64,000 bases of DNA, taken from positions 202,822,002 to 202,886,001 of the forward strand of contig OW240912.1 of NCBI GenBank assembly GCA_933207985.1, given 5' to 3'. Below the pieces are notes generated by a model. It ran no database searches. It was not told the DNA's origin and saw only the letters and a program-made list of their open reading frames with translations. Shown here piece after piece: positions 43,683 through 54,860 of this stretch. The position numbers and the translations under genes are program-made. Source of the stretch: Pelobates cultripes (lineage: Eukaryota; Chordata; Amphibia; Anura; Pelobatidae). How positions within the stretch are numbered: the stretch's first letter is position 1; every line of letters starts with the position of its first letter.

Positions 43683-46410
43683 TTACCCTTGAATGATTAT
43701 ATCCTTGAATATTTTGTTTTTGTATGCATCTAGTAGCTGTTTGAACATCTGTATGGACTCTGATAAAACCACTTCTTCAGGCAGAGAATTCCTCATCCTG
43801 ATTGTTCTTACAGTAAAAAAACGTTTCCTTTGCCTTAGACGAAATCTTCTTTTTTCCAGTCTAAACGCATGGACTCGTGTCCTATGTAAAGTCCGGTTTG
43901 TGACTAGATTTCCACACAATGGTTTGTATTGGCCCTGAATATATTTGTATAATGTTATCATATCCCCTCTCAGGCAACGTTTTTCTAAACTAAATAGGTT
44001 TAAATTTGTTAACCTTTCTTCTGATATCTTCCATTCCTTTTATTAATTTTGGAGCCCGCCTCTGCACTTTTTCTAGTGCCATAATATCCTTCTTTAGAAC
44101 AGGTGCCCAAAATTGCACAGCATATTCAATATGGGGTCTTACCAGTGATTTATAAAGAGGCAAAATGATATTCTCGTCCCAAGAATGAATGCCCTTTTTC
44201 ATACATGACAATACCTTACTGGCCTTGGCCACTGCTGATTGACATTGCACATTGTTGCATTGTTTGTTGTCTATAACAATTCCCAAGTCCTTTTCGTGTG
44301 TTGTTATCCCTAATTCGTTTCCATTAAGGGTATACGTTGCTTGTGTATTCTTTACGCCGAAGTGCATAACTTTGCATTTTTCAACATTAAATTTCATCTG
44401 CCATTTGAGTGCCCAGTCCCCCAGTCTATCTAAATCCCTCTGCAGCAAAGTAATATCTTGCTCACACTGTATTATTTTACAAAGTTTTGTGTCATCTGCA
44501 AACACTGAAACATGACTTTCAATGCTGTCTTCAAGATCATTTATAAACATGTTAAATAGAAGGGGTCCCAGAACAGACCCCTGAGGGACACCACTTGCCA
44601 CCTCTGTCCAGCTTGAAAATTTACCATTAATGACAACTCTTTGTACTCCGTTTTTAAACCAATGTTCTACCCAAGAACAAGCATTTTCATCTAGACCGAT
44701 TTCCTTGAGTTTGAACACTAATCTATTGTGTGGAACTGTATCAAATGCCTTGGCAACATCCAAATAAATCACATCCACGGCAACACCCTGATCTAGTTAG
44801 TTTGACATGACCTGTGCTTCATAAAACCGTGCTGATTTTTGCTGATGACCATGTTCTTCTCAAGGAATTCTTGAATATTATCCCTTAATAACCTTTCAAA
44901 TATTTTACCAGCCACAGAAGTTAAGCTCACAGGTCTATAATTTCCAGGCAAGGATTTTGAACCCTTTTTGAATATAGGAACCACATCTGCCTTCCTCCAA
45001 TCCTCCGGAACACTTCCTGAAAGAAAAGAATCTTGAAAGATTAAAAACAGAGGTTCACTTATTTCTGCACTTAGTTCCTTAAGTACATGTGGATGGATAC
45101 CGTCAGGCCCTGGAGCTTTGTTTATATTAACTTTCTTTAGTTGCTGCAGCACCTTGTCTTGAGTTAACCAATTACAATTATTCTGCAAGTTTTTAGTAGC
45201 AATCATTTGCACATCTATTGCCATGGGTTCTTCCTTAATATATACAGAGGAGAAATAGTTATTTAAAATTCCTGCCTTTTCCTGGTCTTCATTAACTAAC
45301 ACCCCCGTTTCAGTTTTTAGTGTACCTACACTTTCATTTTTGGTTTTTTTAGAATTTATGTACTTAAAAAATGCTTTGGGGTTGGTTTTGCTCTCTTTAG
45401 CTATCATTTTTTCATTTTGAAGTTTAGCAAGTCTAATTGCCTTTTTACACGCATTATTTGCTTCCTTATATCTTTTATAAGATGCATCCGATTTGTCCGA
45501 TTTAAATGCTTTAAATGCCCTTTTCTTATTTTTAATCTCTTGTTTTACTTCTCTACTAAGCCACATTGGTTTTAATTTGTTTCTTTTATATTTATTTCCC
45601 AATGGTACATACTGAGAAATGTACCTTTCTAATATTTGTTAGAAGATGATCCATTTATCCTCAGTGTTCTTTTCAGTTTATGCCAGTCAATATATTATAA
45701 AGCTCCCCTTAACTTATTGAAATTGGCCTTTTTAAAATTATATGTTTTAGTATACCCCATGTGCTTTTGTTTTTTGTTTTTTTTGTTTATTTCAAAGGAC
45801 ACTATATTGTGATCACTATTTCCCAAGTACTCACCTACTTGAATGTTGGTCAAAAGATCAACGTGGTTTGTTAAAACCAGGTCCAGACAAGCGTCCATTC
45901 TAGTTGGTGCTTGTACAAGTTGTGACATGAAGGTGTCATTTAACAAGTCTAAAAACCTAATTCCCTTTGCTGAGCTACTAGTCCCTCTGTCCCAATTTAT
46001 GTCCGGGTAATTAAAATCTCCAATAATTAAAGTTGTTGTTCCTCGTCAATATTAACATTAGGTGGTTTATAACATATCCCAACCAATAGTTGGTTTCCCT
46101 TCTTTTCCCCAAAGCAGATATTTACCCATAAAGCTTCCACATTTTCCTCATCACATTCCATTTGCTTAAGATTAGGCTTTAAATCATGGTTGACATACAA
46201 ACATACCTCACCACCTTTCTTGTTTTTCCTATCCTTCCTAAATAACATGTACCCATTTAAGTTAACTGCCCAGTCATGTGTCTCATCCCACCATGTTTCA
46301 GTTATGCCTATTATATCATATTGTTTAGTGTATGCTAATACCTCTAGTTCCCCCATTTTGTTATTTAAGCTCCTTGCATTAGTAAGCATACATTTAATAT
46401 TATGCGTCAC
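43683..46410 (-). pseudogene. CR1/L2 ORF2 (endonuclease / reverse transcriptase), few disruptions
   Basis: The endonuclease opens at 46410: HNIKCMLTNARSLNNKMGEL, IIGITETWWDE, FRKDRKNKKGGEVCLYV, LLVGICYKPPN. Its C-terminus is at 45695-45946 (DLVLTNHVDLLTNIQVGEYL, GNSDHNIVSFEI with catalytic SDH). The linker and RT fingers are at 44793-45602 (KAFFKYINSKKTKNESVG, NKAPGPDGIHPHVLKEL, VVPIFKKGSKSLPGNYRPVS, KNQHGFMKHRSCQTN). The palm is at 43990-44778 (VIYLDVAKAFDTVPHN, SGVPQGSVLGPLLFNMFIND, VSVFADDTKLCKI with an intact catalytic pair, HIEYAVQFWAPVLKKDI). The C-terminus is at 43683-43961 (FFTVRTIRMRNSLPEEVV). Only about four frame breaks separate these pieces (near 46020, 45650, 44785 and 43985). 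This is the best-preserved LINE in the window. Confidence 0.9.
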
Positions 46411-46439
46411 TTGTATATTTTGTGAATTATCATCATTAC

Positions 46440-46800
46440 ATAGCTTCTCTGTTCTGAGCTTGCCCCTCCCCCCGTCTCCACCCCCCTTATACTGTGCTAA
46501 ATCCCATCTCCTTTCTGTCCTATCTCCATTTTGTAGATTGTTATGACCCTCCCCCCCTACTATTAGTTTAAAATCTCCTCCAACCTTCTAGCCATCCTAT
46601 CCCCCAGCACTGCAGACCCTCTCCCGTTTAGGTGCAATCCATCACCACTATAAAGGTTGTACCCAATCGCAAAGTCGGCCCAGTGCTTTAAAAACCCAAA
46701 AACCTTCTTCCTGCACCAAGACTTAAGCCACGCATTGACCTCTCTAATCTCCCGCTGCGTTGCACTGTAGCACGTGGCACAGGTAATATCTAAGAGAATA
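46440..46800 (-). pseudogene. CR1/L2 ORF1 C-terminal fragment (SGNH esterase-like)
   Basis: Minus-strand sequence below 46800 reads GILLDITCATCYSATQREI, then VNAWLKSWCRKKVFGF, HWADFAIGYNLYSGDGLHLN and RMARRLEEIL. The DGLHLN block near the end is the Asp-x-x-His catalytic signature of SGNH/GDSL esterases, which form the C-terminal domain of ORF1 in many CR1/L2 elements and are proposed to act on membrane lipids. Only this end is present because the element is truncated at about 46800. Small frame changes remain. Confidence 0.6.
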
Positions 46801-46989
46801 CCACCTATATTGAAGAGAAGTTGAAATCTTTTTTATTTTTTATTATTTATAAAAAACAAATCTAATATAGAGCAATAAAAAGAACTATAAATGAAATAAT
46901 AAAATAAAAAATATATATATATAAAATGTAGATACTCCTGTTGTATAAAAACACCAATATTAAAAAATATATAATTCTCGAAGAAATTG

Positions 46990-48425
46990 TTCTTATAAAA
47001 AGTGGCACATTTCAAAATCTGAATAAAGACCATAGGGGACCAGAGTGTTTAATTTAAAAATCCAATTCATTTTTTCTTTACTTAATTTTAAATTAAAATT
47101 GCCACACCTCCAATCTTTTTCGACTTTTTTAATTCCTAAAAATATAGTGCCCATAGGCGATTGGTTGTGATGTTGTTTATAATGTAAAGGACCACTATGA
47201 GTTTTTAACCCTTTTACTATATTTCTCCAGTGTTCCTCTATTCTAATATGGAGAGATCTAGTCGTTTTACCGATATAATACAATCCACAAGGGCATTGCA
47301 TGACATAAATTACATTGGTGGAATAGCATGTAATAAATTCATTAATCTGGTAATTGGTCCCATCTTTAGAAATGAGCATAGTTTCTTTTCTCTTTTTATT
47401 CCCTGTTCGTTTGCAAGCCAAACACTGGCCGAATCCAGAAAAAACTTTTTCTTTATTAAGGAAGGTGTCTGGTACATTTCTTTCTTTGATAAAACTTGTG
47501 GTCAACATACTACATAGATTCTTAACCCCTCTGTGGATAAAACGGGGTTGTTCTGATAAAACTTTTTCTAAAACAGTGTCTTGGAGGAGGATAGGCCAAA
47601 ATTGTTTAAATATTTTACGGATATTGCGATTTTCTGTGCTATAATTACAGATAAAGGGTACTCCTTCAGTATCTCATTTTTTCTTATCCTTATATGTAAG
47701 AAGGTTTGTACGGTCCACCATTTTCACTTGTAAGCGTGCTTCTTCTAACTTTCTTTCCTCGTATCCTTTATCCAAGAAATCTTTTTTGATCTTCATAGAT
47801 TGATGGTCATAATTAGCGATATCCGTGCAATTGCGTCTTATCCTTAAAAACTGCCCTTTAGGGGCATTCTCTAACCACGAAGTAAAATGGCAACTTTCTT
47901 TTTCTATGACGCTATTAGCATCTACTGCCTTAAAAAAGTTTTTAGTTCTAATATTACCTTCCTCTATAAAAATATTCAAATCTAAAAAGGGAATTTCCTT
48001 CTCACTCCAGGTACTAGTTAAACTAATTCCCCATGTGTTAGAATTTAAAAATGTTAAAAATTCTGTAAGAGACTCCACTCCTCCTTTCCAAATAAAAAGT
48101 ATATCATCAATATATCGGCCATAGGTGACCAAGTTTTCCACCCAGCCATGCCCTTGGTAAATAAAATTATTCTCCCAAAAAGACATAAAAAGATTGGCAT
48201 AGCTGGGAGCGAACTTGGCCGTTCCTTTCACTTGCAAGTAAAAATCTTCCCCAAACAAAAATAATTGTTTTCAAGTATTAATTTGATGCCTTCTAATATA
48301 TATTCTATTTGTGTCTCTACCATTTCTGAATTATTGTTTAAAAAATATTAAATTGCTCTATAGCCATATTCATGTGGTATGTTGCTATAAAGAGCCGCCA
48401 CATCACATGTGACTAATAAAAATAA
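46990..48425 (-). pseudogene. Penelope-like polyprotein: reverse transcriptase plus GIY-YIG endonuclease, truncated
   Basis: Coding starts within the RT at about 48420 (LVTCDVAALYSNIPHEYGY). It continues in a second frame at 47674-48258 with KFAPSYANLFMSFWEN, the catalytic box YGRYIDDILFIWKGG, and EIPFLDLNIFIEEGNIRTK. An in-frame stop after LTYKDKKK (47674) interrupts it. The linker and endonuclease follow at 46993-47508: FGQCLACKRTGNKKRK (Cys-rich), ITCYSTNVIYVMQCPCGLYY with IGKTTRSLHIRIEEHW (GIY-YIG core), ending NTLVPYGLYSDFEMCHFL. The CCGLYYIGKT-type core is diagnostic of Neptune/Poseidon-like Penelope endonucleases. The product would reverse-transcribe at a nick it makes itself. Missing RT N-terminus and stops make it non-functional. 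Confidence 0.88.
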
Positions 48426-48634
48426 GTCACACTATTCTTCTTGGATGTACCCCCATATATATAAATTATAATGATATATTCTTTGGATTTTTATTCTATT
48501 TCTTTTCCCTCTTTAGCTCTATTGTGAATTATGTGGAGAGATTATTTCTCTCTATGGACGATTAGAGACTTTCTAGGTAATAATTAATGAACTGTACACG
48601 TAAAAGGCAAGAAGTACCACATACGATGATGTCA
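48424..48634. repeat. Penelope terminal repeat, right copy (inverse of 42645-42854)
   Basis: The sequence running from AAGTCACACTATTCTTCTTG to ATACGATGATGTCA is the reverse complement of 42645-42854. The two copies end together at TGACATCATC on the outer side. Inner homology stops where the RT coding sequence begins. Confidence 0.9.
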
Positions 48635-48795
48635 TATGCGGAAGTAAAATTCCGGAATTGAAAGCGAGGTTTGGAACGCCATGCAACCACCGACTGGAAG
48701 TATTTGAACATTTTAGGTGGGAAAACAACGAGAAACAGCGCGGTATGATGCCATTTAAGCAGGACTCTTCATACAAGGAAGACTGAACAGATTTA

Positions 48796-48838
48796 CCTAG
48801 CTGAGGAAGCCAAGATTTTTGGCAAAACCCGTCCTGGG
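48796..48838 (+). ncRNA. hammerhead-ribozyme-like motif in Penelope terminal region
   Basis: Stem I is CCTAG (48796-48800) with CTGGG (48834-48838). The core CTGAGGA (48801-48807) matches CTGANGA. One unpaired A (48808) is followed by stem II GCCAA/TTGGC (48809-48813 and 48819-48823) with loop GATTT. Then AAA stands where GAA is expected (G12 to A), followed by a 2-bp stem III AC..GT and the cleavage-type C at 48833. Penelope-like elements are known to carry minimal type I hammerheads in their terminal repeats. The G12 change would be expected to cripple cleavage, and the extra A is unusual. Confidence 0.45.
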
Positions 48839-48962
48839 AACAGCTAAGATTTATCTTTATGCCCTGTGTATATTTATTATTTACTTTGTATATGTTTTAA
48901 TCGTTTACTTTATTTTTTTATCATTTTTTGGGGTAATATACCCTTTTAATAAATATTTGTTT

Positions 48963-49433
48963 TTTTAAACATTTTGGGCTAGAAGTATCCTGCTGCATAG
49001 GCGTGTAGTCCTCATTGTACACTTTGCACTTATATTGAGCCTTATATTGTATGGCTCTACATTTGTGAGTACATTTCTATATATTTGTTATACTGCATAT
49101 TTTAACACTTAAGATACTGCACCATATTGGCTTCTCTACTTCAGCTCCTATGTAGGATTGGAAAATAACCACCACAACTAAGAAGGGAAAGGTCGCCTTT
49201 ACGGACCTATTGGCGTTTAACCCCTGAGCTAGGCATATAGCTTGGGCAAATGTGAGTGGTTCTATATATATATATACCCACTCTCACCTTGTACTGTACA
49301 TTTTTACACTATTGGAGTTCTTTGTTCTTCCTCCTTAGGTGCCCTCTGATTTGCTTAAAGACATATTAGCGATATTGCTAAGTATACCCTTTCTGATTAT
49401 ATTAAGTGCTACACATAAAGAAATAGGTTTTAA
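48963..49433. other. no gene recognised; possibly outer Penelope sequence
   Basis: AT-rich sequence with a TA microsatellite at about 49265. It may still belong to the terminal region of the Penelope-like element, whose right end I could not place. Confidence 0.35.
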
Positions 49434-49661
49434 AGGGACGCCGTAGGCACCCAGACCAGCTTCAGCTCATTAGGTCTCCCCCGCCAGCGGACGCCGGTGG
49501 GGGAGGAGTGTGGGTGAAGCCTAACCCAGCCCCGAGGGAGCTGGACTCAGGTAAGTGTCTGAATGTGTTTTAAACCCTTCAGCAACATGGGATGTGGGGG
49601 CACTCCAGATTTCGTTAGTGTCAGGAAAACGGGTATGTTTTCCTGGCACTAGAGAATTTCT
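49434..49661. mobile_element. T2/Kolobok-type MITE, short and diverged
   Basis: 228 bp between TTAA (49430-49433) and TTAA (49662-49665). The left end is AGGGACGCCGTAGGCACC and the right end TTTTCCTGGCACTAGAGAAT. The GC-rich centre contains a short inverted CCGCCAGCGG region. Confidence 0.65.
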
Positions 49662-52600
49662 TTAAAGGTTGGATTTGATAGACGTCAGTTGGTGTTTTTT
49701 TACCTAGATTACCATGTCATTGTGTAACTATGTAGTTTAGAATGAGATGTTTTTGTCTAAAGATTGCTTTGTTTTAGTAGACATTGATTTTAATAAACTT
49801 ACCAAAGGATTCAAGACTCCTAGAAAAAATTTTCAGATCATTTGTCTACAGACACCACTATAAAAGTAAATGGGAATTTTTGTAGATATTTCATTTGGAA
49901 AGTTTTTTTTTTTAACAATAGTGAATCATTTGGAAAGCTTGTTAAATCAATGCCTTTGTGTTTATAATCTTCAAAGTAGTGAAGTATAGTAAAATAATTA
50001 CTACTTTTATTACAACTGATGTCCCATTATCCATTTACCATATATATATATATTGAAATTCAACGTTACATTTAATACTCATGTGTGGAAGACGTTTTCT
50101 AATTTTACAGATAACCTGATTGTCAACTGAATGAAATCATGACGAGAACTCACCATAAACATTTTCTGCTATGTACTGCCTTTCTTAATATTTTTTATGT
50201 AAATAGCTCAGCTATGTAAATAGCCCAGTCTGTGAAATGCTTTGTTTACAATACTTTATTGTTAGGGCCATGGCTTAGGCACTGACAATGTCAGTTCAGC
50301 ATTAGTTAATCTGTCCAAAGTTATTAAAATAAGAACCATTAGGCTGAATAACAGTAAACACTTATTGTTAATATCAAGGGAAGATTCCACTTGCTTTGTT
50401 TTGCTACATAAGAATTAAATTGTACCAGCTTTCTAGGCTAAGTGTCTAAGAGTTATTATCTTATGTACCATGCCATTACAATATACAGTTATAGTCTTAC
50501 ATATACGTTTGGCATTACACTGACTGCTGTATGTAGTGTAACCGCTGGTGGTTCCCTTATTTACCACTATAATGTCTTAAAGCATAGAACGTAGTAGGGC
50601 TAACCATACAGATATCTTAGCCATAATTTTATATAGTGTAAGAGATCCTCTATTTAACATATATAAATAATTGAGAATACAATATAAAATAAGGATTGTC
50701 TTGGAAGCAATCGTTTTGTCTTTTTGATATTTATTATATAAAAATATAAAATCCATTATAGCAGAGTTTATAAGATTAAATTACATGCTTGCAAATATCA
50801 TTAATAGGTTAACATACCCTTCTGAACATGTCATCATGTCAGCCTCTCTGTCATTTTAAGATGGAGCAGCGTCTGTCTCCAAGTCTCTCCTCTGTGTCTT
50901 AACATTTAAAAGTACACCTATTTATACCTTAGGTGTCTCCATTTTAGGTTACTGTAGTTCAAATATGAAAAAGTAACACTTCTTTTACTTTATTCAATTT
51001 AGGACCTCCCTTAATTTGGCAAACATACAAGGCCATAACTAAAGGGTGCATACGTCATGGAAATTTTCCTGACTTAGTTCAAGATGGCATCTTAAAGTCT
51101 GAATAGGTTATCTGTTGTTTATACTAAGTCGTAAGTGTACAGTCGTGGGAGATTCCCGGATTTGGGGAAGTTCCATTAACTTGGGGTTACCACAGTATAT
51201 TGTGTACTGCAAGAGTCATAGCATAGCCTTGAAGCTTGTTTATGCATTATTGTTATTGTAATTCGTCTGGGACAAAATGGCGCAAACATATTATGCACTG
51301 AGGTTATTGCTTAAAGAAACAGTTATGAAAAACAATATGTTCCATTTCTAACACCTTGTCAGTTTGCAATATCTCTTAAAGACAAAGTACACAGTTTAAG
51401 AAATACAACATTTCATTCTAAAACTTGTAATATTTGCATTTGCCCCTAACAGTAGCGTTTTATAATTTGCTTTAGTCTAATGTCGTATCATTGGCAATTC
51501 AATGGATTAAATCAAGACAATCTTTGTGCTCACTAACATGTTAGAGAGATGTCCAGGAAAGAAATAGTTTCTTGCTTTGTTGCATTAAACATATGAAAGA
51601 TAACTACACAGACATGTACAATCGTTTCTTGTACGTAATTATTTGCTACTTTCCTTGATTCTCCCTAGAGTCATGAAGTCATGAAGAAGGAATAGAGTGT
51701 ATATCTGCAGAGACAGGAAGTGTATGAACCAGGTGAGAAAATGACTCAAATATTGCAAATACCCTCAAAACAAAAGAAAGCCAAATGTGTTGTCATAATA
51801 AAACAACAGTATTAAGGTACTTCTGTTGAAACAGAAATATGTATGTATAACCTCTTTTGTAAACACTACAACACCTTTTGTCTTGTTTCTGGACAGGGTT
51901 CCCTGAGTCTTCATAAATTGGGATTACTTAAGGCTGTGATTCTTGTTTGAAATAACTTTAGTCATCAGAAAACCTGCACAGTGAATGGAATCATGCCAGC
52001 ATTGAGCATAACCTATAGGCAGGAGATATATAATATAATTTAAAGTGTAGAACATTCTATATGTAGCATGGTTGATGTTAGACGGTCCTGCAGAGAGGAT
52101 AGTATCTGGTCATACTGTACAGGGATTAACCACTTGGATACTGTCACGGTTAACCACCCCAACACGCAGAGTATTTTCCCCCAGTCCTCTTAATATAAAA
52201 TGTATTACCAGTCCATAAATGGGCTTGATTTAATGTATGATGACAGAAGAATAGTCAGTGAATAGTCAGGTACAATAGGAATCAAGAAATCGGAAGAATC
52301 AGGCACAAAGCCGGGTCAAGGATGCCAGAGAACAGAGTTGTCAAGGGTATCATAATCAAAACCATAAAAACAGAAACTAGTTATCTCACTATTGGGATCA
52401 CTGAAGAATCAACAACAGTAAACAACAGAAAAATCACTGTATTTATGTGTAGTGCATTTGCATCGAAACCAGAGCGACAAAACATAAGGGGATGTCGCAA
52501 ATAATGCAATTTTGCATGAATTGAAGGCACAGAGGCAATGCACCATAAAAAGGAGTGTGGCAGCAGTGTTTGGCATCAGAATTGCCAGCAGAGGGGTTAG

Positions 52601-52718
52601 AGATGAGGAGAATAGTGTGGTAATGAATAATAGCACCACGTGAATGGAACTAGGTGAGTGTGGACATGGGCAGTGTTAGAGATGCATACTGATTTACATC
52701 CAGCCATACACCGAGTGG
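49662..52718. other. AT-rich sequence, no gene recognised
   Basis: No domain-bearing frame, no long inverted repeat and no tandem array was noticed. Confidence 0.45.
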
Positions 52719-53050
52719 GCACTTTATTAGGTAAGACTTTATGCTACTGGGAAGTATATCCATTTGCCCTGGAACAGTCTTAATTCCTCACTGATAGACT
52801 CTTTAAGGCACTGGGAAGATTCCTTAGAAATGCTGGCCTCATGTTGACATGATATGGGCCGGCAGGTTAAAACAGATGAGTTGGCTGGAGATTTCACTAC
52901 AACCAAAAGTTGTTCTCCTGAATTTAGATCTTGTGACTGTGGAGGGCATCGGATACCCTGAACTTCATGGAACTAGTGTGAGATGACTTGTGCTTTGTAT
53001 CATTGCGCTTTCTACTGCTAGAAGTAGCAATTAGAAGGTGGGTAGGGATG
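52719..53050 (-). pseudogene. Tc1-like transposon fragment (second Tc1 family)
   Basis: The left end CGAGTGGGCACTTTATTAGG resembles the terminal repeat of a vertebrate Tc1-like family. Further in, minus-strand sequence corresponds to the C-terminal part of a transposase: the GATCTTGTGACTGTGGAGGG block, the inverse of the codons around the conserved Pro-rich SPDLNPIE region, is still readable, as is the CTTGTGCTTTGTATCATTGC block around the second catalytic Asp. The fragment stops at about 53050, so most of the transposase and the other terminus are missing. Heavily diverged. Confidence 0.6.
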
Positions 53051-53214
53051 CACATTGTCAGACACAATACATAGGCAGACTGTAAATTTTAAATAACAAT
53101 AATATGTTATTACACAGCATGATGTGTGTCAAGCGAATTTCCATGCTGATTATAATTCTCCAGTTATGAAAATAGAGGTCCAGCACATATAATGCAAACT
53201 CTCTATTTATTTAA

Positions 53215-53770
53215 TATTTAGCACTCAAATTATACAAATGGTACTAGGTCACATTCCCTGTACATTCCAAATGGTTCCTGACTTTTCAAAGCTTTTGCCT
53301 AGAATAATTCACATTGTTTTAAAAATGCTACTCTATCTCCTCTTCGTCTACTTGAAGAAACTCCATCTTTTACTTGTAAAAGTAGTAAAGATGATGTTTA
53401 GTCTCTGAATACTAAATAGTAAGGAACAGGTATATAATCTCTTGTCATTCTTAGTGGAGAAAAATGCTTAGAAAAACAATCTTTCACATTTCGTGTGGTC
53501 TCTCCTATGTAGATTTAATCTCAAGGGCATTTTTATATATAAACTATGAAGAATGAGTTACATGTTAAGAAACCACTAATATTGCAAATATGAACACATT
53601 TTGACTCCTTAAAGACAGAATTGCATGTTGAACAATTCAGACAAGAAAAGTTTACTCTTTTTGGTTTACAATTTGAGTAGACTTAATGATCTTGTAAGGA
53701 TCTCCCAATTTTTAAGGATAATTGTGGCCAAAACATGTCTGTGTGTTTTACCTTTAATAAATGGAGAGCT
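53215..53770 (-). pseudogene. old Penelope-like endonuclease fragment
   Basis: On the minus strand, pieces of a Penelope C-terminus can be read: DMFWPQLSLKIGRSLQ (pre-endonuclease linker), CLNCSTCNSVFKESKCVHIC (Cys-rich knuckle), NSFFIVYI and KCP then IYIGETTRNVK (GIY-YIG core with decayed glycines). Then comes a C-terminal GDRVAFLKQCELF and EPFGMYRECDLVPFV followed by TAA at about 53226. Frames change several times and stops are frequent. It is a different, older lineage than the copy at 46990. No terminal repeats remain. Confidence 0.65.
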
Positions 53771-53809
53771 TGCATTGGGAGAGCTGGAACTTTATTTTTG
53801 CAATTATAT

Positions 53810-53974
53810 GGACTATTTACTAAAGGGAGAATTAAAAGTGAATTCAAAGTGAATTTCAAATTTAAGGTAAAAAAGCTGAACTGCAAAAATTCTCTTAGCT
53901 AGCTATGCTTTTAGTTCAACAACTCTGGCCTCAAATTTGAAATTTACTTTGGATTCTCACTTTAGTGAATAATC
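53810..53974. mobile_element. fold-back MITE (GGTTATTCACT family), copy 3
   Basis: The left arm runs GGACTATTTACTAAAGGGAG then AATTCAAAGTGAATTTCAAA. The right arm is its inverse, TTTGAAATTTACTTTGGATT then CTCACTTTAGTGAATAATC. Arms are about 65 bp. Same family as 5524-5679. Confidence 0.75.
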
Positions 53975-54599
53975 TTATATATTCCCATGCAAATTTCAAG
54001 AGAAGTTAGAGTTGTATTCTGATTAGTTGGCTTACAACACAATTAATCAGAGCGCTCTGACTGAGCTTCCATATCCATTAAGTGTTTTCCCATAGTGCAA
54101 GGTCATTCTGAGCCGAGCCCTCCATGGATGAATTTAAATTAATTTTTTTGCAAATTTGTCTTTTTTTCCCCTTCGATAGTAGTGCCTGTAATTAATGGAT
54201 TTACATTTGCTCTTTTGTTTAGCTAAAAAAGCAAATATAAGAAGAAAGATGTCTGATGGTAAGTATATCATATTATTTTAAGGTTTTAGATTTATTGGTT
54301 CCCCTAACTATTATTAGGAATGGTGTATTGCTACAATTTTGGAAGGTAAATGATATTTCAATAACGCGCGCTCGGACAACCACAAGGGAAACCACGACAG
54401 GGCACTGAGCAGGATGAGAACTGGGCCTAAATTCCCCTCCTCTAGATTTGATAGGCTGTTACCAGGTCCATTTGCATAATTGCTGCTCAGCATTAACCCT
54501 TCTGTGGATTTGGTTGCTGCTCGGCACAACTTTTCATGTGTGGACAGTAAATACCATTAACCACATTTTTATAAGTGGATGAATACGTGACAGGATGCT

Positions 54600-54860
54600 A
54601 GGAAGATAGATTCCCCTATTATTATATTTAGTGCCCCCGCCTACTGCCAATGGGTGGAGGCTGGGCAGGACTATACTTATATCACCAATTTATCATTTGA
54701 GCCCCCACCCACTGCCAATGGTTGAAAGCTTGGGAGACACTAGGTCTTCCGCTCATTTTATTTAATAGCTCCATGTGCTGGCCATGGGTGAGGGCATGGG
54801 AGAGGGACACTACGTCCCCAATCTTATTCTAATTTTAGGTGCCCCACCATGAGGTCAGTC
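54600..54860. repeat. degenerate tandem repeat of about 70-80 bp
   Basis: Three to four diverged units share the order TTATTTAGTGCCCCC, ACTGCCAATGGGTG, a GGGAGAGGGACAC-like purine block and TACxTCCCCAAT. Starts lie near 54610, 54685, 54755 and 54825. Confidence 0.6.

Larger units (their letters stand above)
43141..46800 (-). mobile_element. CR1/L2-group LINE, nearly full length, minus strand
   Basis: In sense order: the end of ORF1 (46440-46800), ORF2 with endonuclease and reverse transcriptase (46410 to 43683), a 3' UTR containing GAACTTGATAGACGAAAGTC, and a 3' tail of TATATAACTATGTAGCTATG units at about 43141-43166, typical of this group. It lies inside the 3' region of the Penelope-like element. 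A 333-bp hAT-type fold-back (43231-43563) sits in the 3' UTR. Confidence 0.88.
42645..48962 (-). mobile_element. Penelope-like element with inverted terminal repeats, split by a LINE
   Basis: The coding strand is minus. Reverse transcriptase and GIY-YIG endonuclease lie at 46990-48425. Terminal sequences of 210 bp, at 42645-42854 and inverted at 48424-48634, are about 96% alike (about eight substitutions and one 2-bp indel by eye). Penelope-like elements often carry such pLTRs in direct or inverted orientation. Upstream of the 5' copy a hammerhead-like motif lies at 48796-48838 on the plus strand. The RT begins abruptly at the terminal repeat, so the element is 5'-truncated. A CR1/L2 LINE (43141-46800) separates the endonuclease from the 3' UTR. 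The outer right limit is approximate. Confidence 0.75.
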
